NCBI GenBank assembly: GCA_000697335.1
Contig: JNEM01016102.1
Span: forward strand, 1 to 19,092
From: Conidiobolus incongruus B7586
Lineage: Eukaryota > Entomophthoromycota > Entomophthoromycetes > Entomophthorales > Conidiobolaceae
Length of the DNA stretch: 19,092 nt
Direction: 5' to 3'
Below the pieces are notes generated by a model. The model saw nothing but the letters and a program-made list of their open reading frames with translations, was not told where the DNA came from and searched no databases. Made by a program: the position numbers and the translations under genes. Every line of letters starts with the position of its first letter. Positions within the stretch are counted from its first letter, which is position 1. Positions 10,502-19,092 of the stretch are shown in pieces.

Positions 10502-12675
10502 TTAATTTTTCAATCCATATAACTTATTCATAATCGATTTATAATGATTAATTAAACTAGGTCGATATAACTTTTGACTATGAATAATAAATTAATACAC
10601 AATTAATATATGATTTAATAATTTATACTTACGTATGGGTCAAAAGTTGGTTTTCTATACTGAAAGGAATTGATTCCAAATAAATTCTTTTTGGTATTTC
10701 AAATCTAATAACAAGATTAATATAATGATAAACTTAGTAGGTTGAGTGTAATTACTCTGATAATTTGCATTCAGCACAAATATCTTTGATCTCATTGCAC
10801 AATACTTCTATAACTTGATCTTCTTGATAAATGCTATGTATTTCGCTACCTTCTCTTCTCCAATTAAAGCGATTAAAATACCAAGATTTGAAAGTTTCTG
10901 GATTTGGAACAATTACAGCAATAGGATAGTTTTCTGTACTTTTGCCACCAACCCAGCATGTTTGTACTACCGGATGACGTTGTACCGCTAATTCTACTCT
11001 TTCTGGTGTAACATATTCACCTTGACTTAGATTGAATACACTAGATTTTCTATCGATGATATAAAGTAATCCTTGATCGTCAATATAACCAATGTCTCCT
11101 GTTTTATAAAATCCATCTTCATCAATTACTTCTCTTGTTTTTTCTGGTAGATTATAATATCCCTTAAAAATAGTTGGCCCCCTAACTAAAATCTCGCCTC
11201 TTGGAAATGGTTTATCAGTGACTAAATAATTCATTTCGGGAACACTCTTTAATTTGATCTCATTACAACCATTAGGGGTGCCAACATGCCCAAGCGTATT
11301 TGCACTTATCGGATTAGCTGTAATATTGGAGATTGTTTCTGTAGAATCATGACCCTCTAGAACAGTGCAACTGAATACTACCTTAAAAAAGTCTCTAGTC
11401 TCTTTGGATAATGGAGCAGACCCAACCAGAATAATCTGAATATTTCCACCTAAGACCTTCGCAATTTTGCGAAATAATAATTTATCCCATTCATCATGAG
11501 CGGTGACACCCTCTTCTTTGAGATGATATAATTTAGCTTCTAATCCAAGCTTAAATAATAATGATTTATTGTCATCATCACCTTTAGAATAAATTTGTGT
11601 GATGGTGACTTTGAGATGGTTTAAGATACTTGGAACTGATGTGAAAATTGTTGGTTTCACTAGCTGGGCATCTTCTAATAATCTAGCAACGTCACCACTG
11701 TAAAAACCTACCTGGGCTCCGCACCAGAGTAATTGGTATTTGATAAACCTTTCATATACATTTGTGAGTGGAAGATAAGATAATGTTACTACTCGTTCAT
11801 CAAATTGTTTTAGAAATAGAGATGAATAGTATAGAGACGAAAGGAAATTTCTATTCGTTTGAATCGCCCCTTTTGGTATCCCAATCGCTTCTGATGTATA
11901 ACACAGAGAAACTATATCTTCTGGGCTAGGTTTTTGATGAGGATAATTGTGGTTAGTTCCTAGTTTCAAGAGTTCATCATAGCTCATTAACAATATATCT
12001 GCGGATTTGGCCCACTGTCTGAAGATTGTGCTAAAAGATTCAGGAGGGGTATCTAATGGTAAATCATCAATACAAACGATGACCTTTAGATAGTTTAGCC
12101 TAATGTAATTAGATAATATAAAAGGTAGCTTATGAGTATGAGTGAATATAATCGAAGCTTCACAATTATTAAGCACTTGAATGGCAGTTTCAGGTCCATA
12201 AGTATCGAAAATACCTATCGAAATCAATCGATGATAACTACATGCTAAATCACCAGTCCATATTTCGAAAGAATTGGGAGCATAAAAGGCAACTGAGGAT
12301 TGTTTATTTAGCTTAGATAAATTATTCTCAGTAATAATATGCCAGAGGCCATTAGCAACTTTTTCAACATATCCTTGAACCTGGCCATACGTTAGCCAGT
12401 TAATCTCATTTATTGGCCGGCCTGTTTTGGGATCTTTCAATATAGATCCGAGATACAACTCATTCTTGTAATTTTTAAAAGCTAATTGTTGTTTCTATTA
12501 ATGAATATTGTTAAAAAATTCAAGTCGCATATTTACCATTTTGAAGTAATTCATATATACTTTTAGGTACATCATCCGGTAGCACTGGCAGACCATTGAG
12601 ATTATCTGCATTTATGTAAATAGAAGTCTCGTCAGGGCTTGTTGCTGGTCCTAGAGGGACTGCATAAGCAGTCAT
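10502..12675 (-). CDS. Long-chain acyl-CoA synthetase, four exons, 670 aa
   Basis: Spliced on the minus strand from exons 12675-12537, 12481-10756, 10704-10633 and 10577-10502. The sum is 2013 nt, 670 residues, the normal length for the family. It would activate fatty acids to acyl-CoA with ATP. Exon 1 gives the N-terminal cap (MTAYAVPLG... KSIYELLQN). Exon 2 carries the AMP-binding core: P-loop region 241-251 (YTSEAIGIPKG), LPLTN at 283-287, GHDSTE at 423-428, the fatty-acyl-CoA synthetase signature from about 503 (DGFYKTGDIG, IIDRK, GEYVTPERVE). Exons 3 and 4 supply the C-terminal lid (EIPKRIYLESIPFSIENQLL then THTQKLYRPSL), with the expected lysine at 648. Oddities: the P-loop is normally YTSGTTGxPKG, and the usual LPLAH and GYGxTE motifs also differ. 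No membrane segment and no peroxisomal C-terminal tripeptide is seen. Activity may be altered; the family assignment is firm. Confidence 0.92.
10578..10632 (-). other. Intron 3 of the acyl-CoA synthetase gene (55 nt)
   Basis: Starts GTAAGT and ends CATAG. Removing it joins AC to T, giving Thr646, and continues the C-terminal motif into QKLYRPSL and a stop at 10502. Confidence 0.85.
10705..10755 (-). other. Intron 2 of the acyl-CoA synthetase gene (51 nt)
   Basis: Starts GTAATT and ends ATTAG, with a CTACTAAG branch-site-like sequence inside. Its first bases create an in-frame TAA at 10754-10752, which makes exon 2 look like the end of the gene. Splicing joins GA to A (Glu622) and leads directly into the conserved FEIPKRIYLE segment. 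Confidence 0.87.
12482..12536 (-). other. Intron 1 of the acyl-CoA synthetase gene (55 nt)
   Basis: Starts GTAAAT and ends ATTAG. Splicing joins G to CT (Ala47) and links ELLQN to AFKNYKNELYLG, the expected family N-terminus. The alternative AG eight codons' worth of bases upstream would put a stop in frame, so the acceptor at 12482 is the one used. Confidence 0.88.
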
Positions 12676-12725
12676 TTTTAGAATAAAAAATGTGAAAATT
12701 AAATCTGTTTTCTTGTTTAATGGGG

Positions 12726-12733
12726 TATTTATA
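12726..12733 (-). promoter_or_regulatory. TATA box of the acyl-CoA synthetase gene
   Basis: TATAAATA on the minus strand, about 50 bp upstream of the ATG at 12675. The spacing resembles that of the TATA box of the Asn/Gln-rich gene. Function is inferred. Confidence 0.5.
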
Positions 12734-12739
12734 TTGCAT

Positions 12740-13609
12740 TTATTTGTATTTGATCCGATTTTAATTCATATGACAAAGGTTTTGATTTATTGTTGTACAA
12801 GCCAACATAACTGATAATATTTACAATTCATTTTTGAAATCCCATTTCAAATATGTTGACTTAACTAGATTATTGAAGTTTTAGCTTTCAAATAAAATAT
12901 ATATCTTATTTATTGCATCGATTAACCACTATTATTTTAAAATCAATAATATAACCGATATCTCATTCAAGTGTATTCAAATGATTCTTTAACCGAATAA
13001 TCAGAGCTATATCAATATTTTTACATAACCACTTTATTTTATATATATTAGTAGTTATTACTAAGTTAAAGATATTTCAAATGACAATGAGTAACTTCCT
13101 TTTAGTTGATATAGTTAATTTACTAAGAAACCTATTTAGAATATTCAATCTTTAAAAAGAGTAGCTGATTCTTATATAGCAATATATTTTAACACAGAAA
13201 ATGAAAATTATAATGCCAATGAATTAGTGATAATATTGATGTGCCCACCCTCATTTGAACTTCAAACTATAATTTTATTAGATTGTATTTTCTAATTCTG
13301 TCCCAAACTTTTGCTCATTATTATATAAAAATTTTTTGAACATTATTATTTTATTTTACTAATAGGGTTTAGCCGAAGGTTTTGCAATATTTGGCGTACT
13401 TATTACACCACAATTTCCAAATTTTAGCACATGTTCATTAATTGCAAATAATTAATATTGTTGTTATTTTGATATCATTATTATTTTATTGAAGATATTA
13501 TAAACCCAATAGCGATGCAGTTATTACGTTCTTATCATGATAATACTTTTGTAAACTTATCTATAATAATATTTTGAACAATTTGAAATTTGAGTTAATT
13601 GAAATTATA
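12740..13609. other. AT-rich intergenic DNA upstream of the acyl-CoA synthetase gene
   Basis: No gene, RNA gene or repeat recognised. It may include distal promoter sequence of the minus-strand gene. Confidence 0.45.
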
Positions 13610-13985
13610 GTAGTGACGACCATAATTGTGGGAGGAAATAGACTTATAGAGCTTAAATGTGGAATCGCCTGTGATAAACAATAGGTTACCACAAAATTAA
13701 GGGAAATCAATGGGGTTCACTTAATAAGGTGAAAATAGCTTACTGCGAATAAATTTCTCACGCTCGTTACGACTCAATGCTTTTGAGAAGGTTACAAGAA
13801 AACTTAGAGGATGCATTCTTTTGAAATGAAGATAAAAGAGGTATGTTTATTAGTTCGTTCGTGATAATCTTGTATTAGAGTTCAGGAAATGAGTGTTCTC
13901 CAATCTGACTTCTGGATTCAGTGTGATAATCGCAGCTTCTTGAGTGATTGACAAGATTGTTTCCTATCATTTACATTCATATAGA
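13610..13985. other. Less AT-rich non-coding island of unknown nature
   Basis: The sequence is clearly more complex and richer in G and C than its flanks (for example GTGACGACCATAATTGTGGG near 13613 and CTCACGCTCGTTACGACTCA near 13757). No long open frame spans it on either strand and no tRNA, 5S, U6 or signal-recognition-particle RNA motif was recognised. Short potential stems exist (TTCTCA at about 13755 with TGAGAA at about 13784). Its right end contains the left copy of the 84-bp repeat. It could be an unannotated RNA gene, an old repeat or a decayed gene. Confidence 0.4.
13886..13969 (-). repeat. 84-bp diverged repeat, left copy
   Basis: Its reverse complement aligns without gaps over 84 bp to 14852-14935, with 63 identical bases by my count. 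The best-conserved parts are CAATCACTCAA and ATTGGAGAACAC. Both copies are open in one frame (short peptides sharing SRSxIGEH), but differences fall evenly over the codon positions, so coding is not supported. Confidence 0.75.
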
Positions 13986-14380
13986 AGATAAACTAAATTG
14001 AAAATTTTAATAGATTTTTATATATCTGGTTCATATATTTAATAACCTATTGGTTAATATCGGCATTTCAGAATTTTAGACAATATTTGAATTCTAAATT
14101 GCAATTTAACTTGATTTTGATTTATTATAATTTGTTTATATTATAAAAAATAATATTAAATTTTATATAACAATTGCTATTCATTCTAATTTCTAAAATT
14201 AATATAACAAGATATGATAGATGAAAGTGTTAATTAATTATTTAGAAGGTCGAATATTACATCTTATATCACTCTAAAATGCTTACCTGGTTGGAAATAC
14301 AGTTTCAAAACACTATATACCATACAACTTGATTTATATTATATTATTTTCAATAATATTTAATGCATTAGAAATATAAG

Positions 14381-14382
<2 letters not shown>

Positions 14383-14422
<40 letters not shown>
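14383..14422. repeat. (AT)20 microsatellite
   Basis: Forty bases of perfect AT alternation in non-coding DNA, between the two arms of the 84-bp inverted repeat pair. The tract is self-complementary and could extrude a cruciform. Confidence 0.95.
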
Positions 14423-14428
<6 letters not shown>

Positions 14429-14851
14429 GTGTAGTATTTAAAATTTTCATTGATTTGAGAATATTCAGATAATTTTTGATTATAATTTTATAATGATTCG
14501 AAATTCATTTCAATATTCAGTATATAATAATTACCTTTGTCGGTATGGCAAACAAGAGATGATTGAGATTATGAATGAGAATTGGGAAATATATGATTGG
14601 TCATTATTATAATTATGATACAATCTCTTAATAATAGTATATCTCATTATTAATTAAAATCGTAAATATTTTGAAAATTTGAATTAAATAAAATTAAATG
14701 TATTTTATCTAAGTATTTAACTCTTCCTAGATTTATCTAATGTTAAAGTTTATTGTGACAAATAAGATCCAATATTGTAATATAATATATTCCTTCCTTA
14801 TATTTTATAATTTGTAACTCGTTCTGATTATTTAATTGAAAATTATATTTT

Positions 14852-14935
14852 TGATAGGGAATGAATTTGGCAATCACTCAAAATACAATGATTACCATAT
14901 TAGATCAAGAAGTCACATTGGAGAACACCTATTTC
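14852..14935 (+). repeat. 84-bp diverged repeat, right copy
   Basis: Inverted partner of 13886-13969, about 880 bp away. The homology stops sharply at both edges. It may be a terminal repeat of an old non-autonomous element or one of two independent insertions. Confidence 0.75.
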
Positions 14936-15353
14936 ATAGGTTGATTAATTCCGCTACTTTACACTAGCATACTATTCTTGTTCGCAAAAATAAACAGTAT
15001 CATTAAATATAATATTAACATAGATTAATTCTTAAACAATGTTTATTCCTAATCTGAAAATATACCATTTTTAAGCTTTCTTGTAATATTCTTGGATTAC
15101 ATTAGATTGCGAAAAGTGTGATATATTTATCTTGTTTAATGAAAGTTTATATTATGATTTTTATCTTATTTGGTGAAACTTATTAATTTATAATTTTATG
15201 TTAAACCAATGATTATCACTAGCAATTCTTTATTTAAGTTTTAAATGGTTATATCCTTTTATGTTTGTAATTAATATTTCAATAGTATAATAAATTCTCT
15301 AATAATAAAATATTATCAATAATTTTATTAAATATAAATGCAAAAACAAAGTG
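14936..15353. other. AT-rich intergenic DNA, no gene seen
   Basis: No coding frame or known element was recognised between the 84-bp repeat and the first 33-bp repeat. Confidence 0.45.
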
Positions 15354-15386
15354 AAATTTTTTAATTTTTGATTTTTCAAATATATT
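15354..15386 (+). repeat. 33-bp dispersed repeat, copy A
   Basis: Begins AAATTTTTTAATTTTTGAT. Differs from copy B at 3 of 33 bases and from copy C at 3, all C/T. Sequence after the 33 bp is unrelated to B and C, and the flanking palindrome is not kept. Confidence 0.6.
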
Positions 15387-15529
15387 GGCATTAGCTGGGA
15401 AGTCAAGTGTTTAATAATTTTTAAGTAAATAGTTATCTTCTAGGATAACACCTATTTGGTAATATAAAAGGGGTAATTTATTATTTAACTTAGATTATTA
15501 AGTTATACCTTAAAAAGAGGACTAATGTG

Positions 15530-17455
15530 ATAACCCAGTTATAGTTGGTATATTTATAATTTGTTTGATATGTTTTCCTAGTGTATTATATATCAATCTA
15601 ATTAATCCATATATATTTACCTTTTATGTTAGTTTACCTATAATTTACCTCTTACCCTGCTTTTCTTAAATTAATTTATTCTTATTTTAGTATGAAAAAG
15701 GAAATATAATAAGGATTTATCTATCTATTTATTTGTTCATCTATTTATTTAATTATCTACCTATTTATTAAAAGGAAACTAACTTTAAATCTTTATTAAA
15801 ACTTTTAATAAAACTTTATAACTATATTTTAATCTTATAACTTATCTATACTCTAACTTAATTTAATATAATTATCTTAGTTTCTAATATTAAAATAATA
15901 TATAATAATAGCATAACTTATATCTTTTTTAATTTATTTAAATACTACAAATAATATAAAATATATTTTTTATATCTTTCTTATTAAATTTTAATCTTTT
16001 ATTATATCTTTTCTCTTCTTATTTTTATTTTTCCTTATAACCTTTTGTCTTTTATTATCTTTATATTTTTAATATTAACTTATCTTTACTCTCTTAATTA
16101 TATTATAGTTTGTTTAAATAAAACTAATATAATTACTTATAATATTTTAACTCACATAGGGTAAAATTAAGAAAATTCCTTTAATTAATATAAAAATACC
16201 TTTTGTACTCTAAAAGTTCTTTTTAATAAAGATTTCCTTGATGAAAATAATAACCCAAATGATTATTTTTACTAAACAATCAATAAAAAATAAACCTTTT
16301 AATTTATTTATTCTTTAAAAATCAAAACTAAAAGAGAATAACTTTTTTTATTTATATACTTAGCTTATAAAATCTTTCTTATAATTTCTTTTATTACAGA
16401 ACTATTTAAATAATTAAAAAACTATAATAGTTTTAAAAAAGCTTAATAAATCTAAGATTTTTTAAATTCTTTTAATATATATTTTATAAAAGTTTTAATA
16501 ACTTTATTAAAGTAATTAAATTTAATATTTATTTATTTCATAGATAATACTTAAACTTAAGTAAAAAACTTTTAAAAATTATATTACTTTTTCTCTAACA
16601 AGTTTAATTCTGATTATATTAATGATTTCAAATAATTTAAACAAAAACTAAAAAATGAATTTTATCCTTTTAACTCAAAAAATATCACTTATTACAAACT
16701 TCTAGATTTAAAACAAATTCTTATTATTTTTAATTATTTAAATATATCTCAATACCTCAAAAACTACCTCCTTTAACAATATTCTTTGATTCAAATTATA
16801 ATCTTTCTAAATAAACCTAAGAAAAAAAAATCTATAATAAAATTAACCCTATAGTTATTCTCTAAAATAACTTTTTTAAATATATTATAAGGTTAATTTT
16901 AAGATATAACTTATTATATATTAAATTAAAAGAAAAAAGATTTATTTGTTTTTTTATTTCTTTCTAATTCCATAATCTTATTTATTTAAAATTTTAATCA
17001 AATAATTATTGATAATATTTATATTAATAAAGAACATCAGCTATATTTATTAATAATATTTTCCTTATATTAAAACAATATAAATATATTTTTTAAAATA
17101 TTAAATATACTTATTATCACTAATTGAATATCTTTTATAATTACTTAACTTATTCTTAAAAATCTAATTCCTTTTGATTTAAACAAAACTTTTTTATTTA
17201 AAAAATAAATTAATCAATATAAATTATCTTTATTATATAATTAACCTTATTAATTTTTCTTTTTAATTAATTACCTATCTTAATTTATCAATTACTATAT
17301 TATATTTAAATTCAACTATTATATCTAATAAAATCAATAATAATCTTAATATATCTTTTTTATTTTTTCTATTTAATATTAATAGTAACAGAATTATTAA
17401 ATATTATAATTTAAGTCTTAATATTTAAAAATATCTATTATCTTAAATTTAAACT
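15530..17455. other. Degraded repeat DNA of unidentified type
   Basis: About 1.9 kb in which the plus strand is nearly free of G while C is frequent, and in which I see no CpG. The minus strand keeps long stretches that read like old coding sequence (for example RILLKEVVFEVLRYI near 16780, and KGIRFLRIS near 17165), broken many times. I could not match it to a family; it has none of the Tc1 or mariner motifs found on either side. It is best treated as a fossil mobile element, old and dead. It lies between direct copies of the 33-bp repeat. Confidence 0.5.
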
Positions 17456-17461
17456 AATGAG

Positions 17462-17494
17462 AAATTTTTTAATTTCTGATTTTCCAAACATATT
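17462..17494 (+). repeat. 33-bp dispersed repeat, copy B
   Basis: Begins AAATTTTTTAATTTCTGAT. Like copy C it carries a palindromic extension (CAAAC paired with GTTTG, 17486-17504) and resembles copy C for about 60 bp more, including a shared ATAGGAAA block. It lies about 220 bp left of the Tc1 element. Confidence 0.65.
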
Positions 17495-17715
17495 ATTAGT
17501 TTGAAATAAATAAATATATAAAAAGTTAATAGGAAATTATATATTTTTAATATATACACTAGCTTGCAAAAGTAAGTTATAAAATCAAAATTACTTATAT
17601 ATTTACTTATATCTTAAATAATTCTTAATTAAATAAATTTAAATTAAAATATATAATTTACCTATATTAATTGATTATAACTAACTATATTTGATTATAT
17701 TTTATTAACTATTGG

Positions 17716-17780
17716 TTAATATATTAAAACTTAAAATTTAACTAAAATGAGTTATAAATTTATAGATTTATATATTAAAG
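17716..17780 (+). repeat. Left terminal inverted repeat of the Tc1 element
   Basis: Shares ATATATTAAAAC, AGTTATAAATTT and TATTAA blocks, in order, with the reverse complement of 18897-18964. Many of the remaining differences are A/G, as expected if both ends were mutated independently by transitions. Confidence 0.75.
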
Positions 17781-17878
17781 GGGTATAAATAATAAAATTT
17801 ATATATATCTTCTTTTTCTCTTGTTATATTATATATATTATAAAACTATTAAGCTAATATTTTAAAATTATTATTATA

Positions 17879-18890
17879 ATGCTTAAATCTCTCTCTAAAA
17901 AAATTCACTTACATATTAATCAACTTTATAATGAAAATAAATTAACTTATGAGATTATTAAAATTACTAATGTTAGATAATCTATTATAGTTAAAGTTAT
18001 TAAGAATAATGTTAAAAAAACACCTAAACTAAAACTTAAGCATGTTAGAATTATAAATAAACATAATAAAAAGTATATTTATAGATTAGTTAATATGAGT
18101 AAGTGTAATATTATTATAGAAGTATAATAATAATTACAAAACTATACAAGAATATTAGTTAATAATAATACTATTATATATACTTTATATTAGAATAGAT
18201 ATTATTTACACTTTAAGAAAAAACACCCCCAATTAAAAAAGTTTTATTGTAGGGTTAAGTGGGAGTTTAAATACTTATATTAAAGTTGAACTAAAATTAA
18301 CTAAAGTTATTTAGTTTGATAAAATAAAGATATATTTTAATAAATCTAATAAAAGAGTTAGATGTTTCAAAAAAGATAAAAGATTATTTTATAATTATTA
18401 TGTTATTATAACCTAAAAATACAATAGTAAATTGATTATAAATTAGAGATATGTATTATCTTTAGGTGTAGGATATCTTTATAAAGTTGATAAGGGAATT
18501 AATATTAAAATGTATTAAAGTATTCTAAATAATAAATTGAAAAGAACTATTAAGTAATATAAGTAAAATAAATCAGATATTATTTTTTAACAAGATAATA
18601 CCTCTGGCTATACTATAAATTTTATTATTAAATAACTTAAAAATAACAAAATAACTATTATGAAATAACCTCCTTAATTATTTAATCTTAACCTAATTGA
18701 ATATCTTTAAAATTAACTAAAATAATCAATTAAAGCTTTTCTTTTAGCAAAAAATTTAGATTAACTTTAGGAGTATATTTAAGAAGCTTAGAATAATATT
18801 AATCCTATTTAATATAAGAAGCTAGTTGATTTTATGCCTTACAAACTTAAAAAAGTTAAAAAAACAAAAGATGAATATATTAAATATTAA
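17879..18890 (+). pseudogene. Tc1 (DD34E) transposase, dead
   Basis: About 337 codons from ATG (17879) to TAA (18890), full length for a Tc1 transposase. The N-terminal helix-turn-helix region is visible (INQLYNENKLTYEIIKITN). The catalytic triad survives: Asp at 18318-18320, Asp at 18594-18596 (in QDNTSGYT) and Glu at 18699-18701 (in LNLIEYL), the last two separated by exactly 34 residues (DD34E). The C-terminus matches the family ending (KKLVDFMPYKLKKV). I count about 25 internal stops and one frame change just before 18318, best explained by loss of a few bases coding Trp-Ser. In the conserved WPPQSPDLNPIE segment the copy has stop-Pro-Pro-stop-Leu-Phe-Asn-Leu-Asn-Leu-Ile-Glu: every change is C-to-T or G-to-A. 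One Trp codon (TGG) survives near 18265. Confidence 0.93.
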
Positions 18891-18896
18891 TTTTTC

Positions 18897-18964
18897 TATT
18901 AATACTAAAACCCACAAATTTATAACTTATTTTAAATATAATTTTAGTTTTAATATATCAATTA
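18897..18964 (-). repeat. Right terminal inverted repeat of the Tc1 element
   Basis: Inverted partner of 17716-17780. It begins a few bases after the transposase stop and retains more G and C (CCCACAAATTTATAAC on the plus strand) than the left copy. Confidence 0.75.
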
Positions 18965-19092
18965 ATAATTAATTAAATTTAACTTTATAAATTATATAAT
19001 AAATAAAAAATATATATTAATTATATAATTTAATATGAATTTATTTAAATTAGAAATGATTTGATATTAATAAAAATATTTATATTTTTAAT

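Larger units (their letters stand above)
17716..18964 (+). mobile_element. Mutated Tc1-family transposon with terminal inverted repeats
   Basis: About 1.25 kb, the usual Tc1 size. The two ends are inverted copies of each other (17716-17780 and 18897-18964), and the transposase at 17879-18890 fills the space between. I see no CpG in the whole element. Exact ends and target TA are uncertain by a few bases because the termini are nearly pure A and T. The transposase is broken, so the copy cannot move by itself. Confidence 0.85.

Noticed and set aside
13875-13970. A 31-residue peptide encoded by the left 84-bp repeat on the minus strand
   Set aside because: Differences between the two copies are not concentrated at third codon positions and the right copy has no ATG.
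13861-13990. Box C/D small nucleolar RNA at the left 84-bp repeat (ATGATAG near the start, CTGA at the end)
   Set aside because: The C box has two mismatches, the CTGA is absent from the right copy, and there is no terminal stem.
15531-15550. A TGTGATAACCCAGTTATAG sequence resembling the start of a long terminal repeat
   Set aside because: No matching second copy in the window and no recognisable neighbouring features; the resemblance is too short to call.
17879-18890. A variant genetic code in which TAA and TAG encode Gln
   Set aside because: Stops also replace Trp, and Pro, Asp and Glu are changed in the same direction. The host genes in the window use normal stops and CAA/CAG for Gln.
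1-19092. CRISPR arrays, tRNA, rRNA and operon structure
   Set aside because: No regularly spaced direct repeats, no tRNA B-box or cloverleaf, no rRNA motif, and the genes are eukaryotic with introns.

Overview
The window looks like nuclear DNA of a very AT-rich fungus. Three things point that way: a long-chain acyl-CoA synthetase gene with introns of only 51-55 nt, an intronless F-box/leucine-rich-repeat gene, and DNA transposons of the Tc1 and mariner families riddled with C-to-T and G-to-A changes. An early-diverging lineage (Entomophthoromycotina or Kickxellomycotina type) would fit, but that placement is only an inference from composition and gene style.

Layout, left to right. 1-1459: AT-rich DNA with no gene seen. 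1460-2278 (-): a low-complexity Asn/Gln-rich protein with one glycine-zipper membrane segment and a TATA box. 2279-3078: its upstream region, with a trinucleotide repeat and a hairpin. About 3079-4418 (-): a mariner (DD34D) fossil whose 338-codon transposase frame has no indel but 21 internal stops. 4419-7599: AT-rich non-coding DNA. 7716-9500 (+): F-box/LRR protein. 10502-12675 (-): long-chain acyl-CoA synthetase in four exons, convergent with the F-box gene. 12676-15353: non-coding, with a less AT-rich island, an (AT)20 microsatellite and an 84-bp inverted repeat pair. 15354-17715: degraded repeat DNA of unidentified type. 17716-18964 (+): a Tc1 (DD34E) fossil with about 60-bp terminal inverted repeats.

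The three host genes do not form an operon or an obvious pathway. The most useful corrections and observations are four. The acyl-CoA synthetase does not end at the stop of its long second exon: two short exons restore the conserved C-terminus. That enzyme has non-canonical residues in motifs that are normally almost invariant. Both transposons carry a RIP-like transition signature. Two different repeats (a 33-bp one in three copies and an 84-bp one in two copies) remain unexplained. I see no CRISPR, tRNA, rRNA or other recognisable RNA gene, and no clear evidence of a wholly new biological system.
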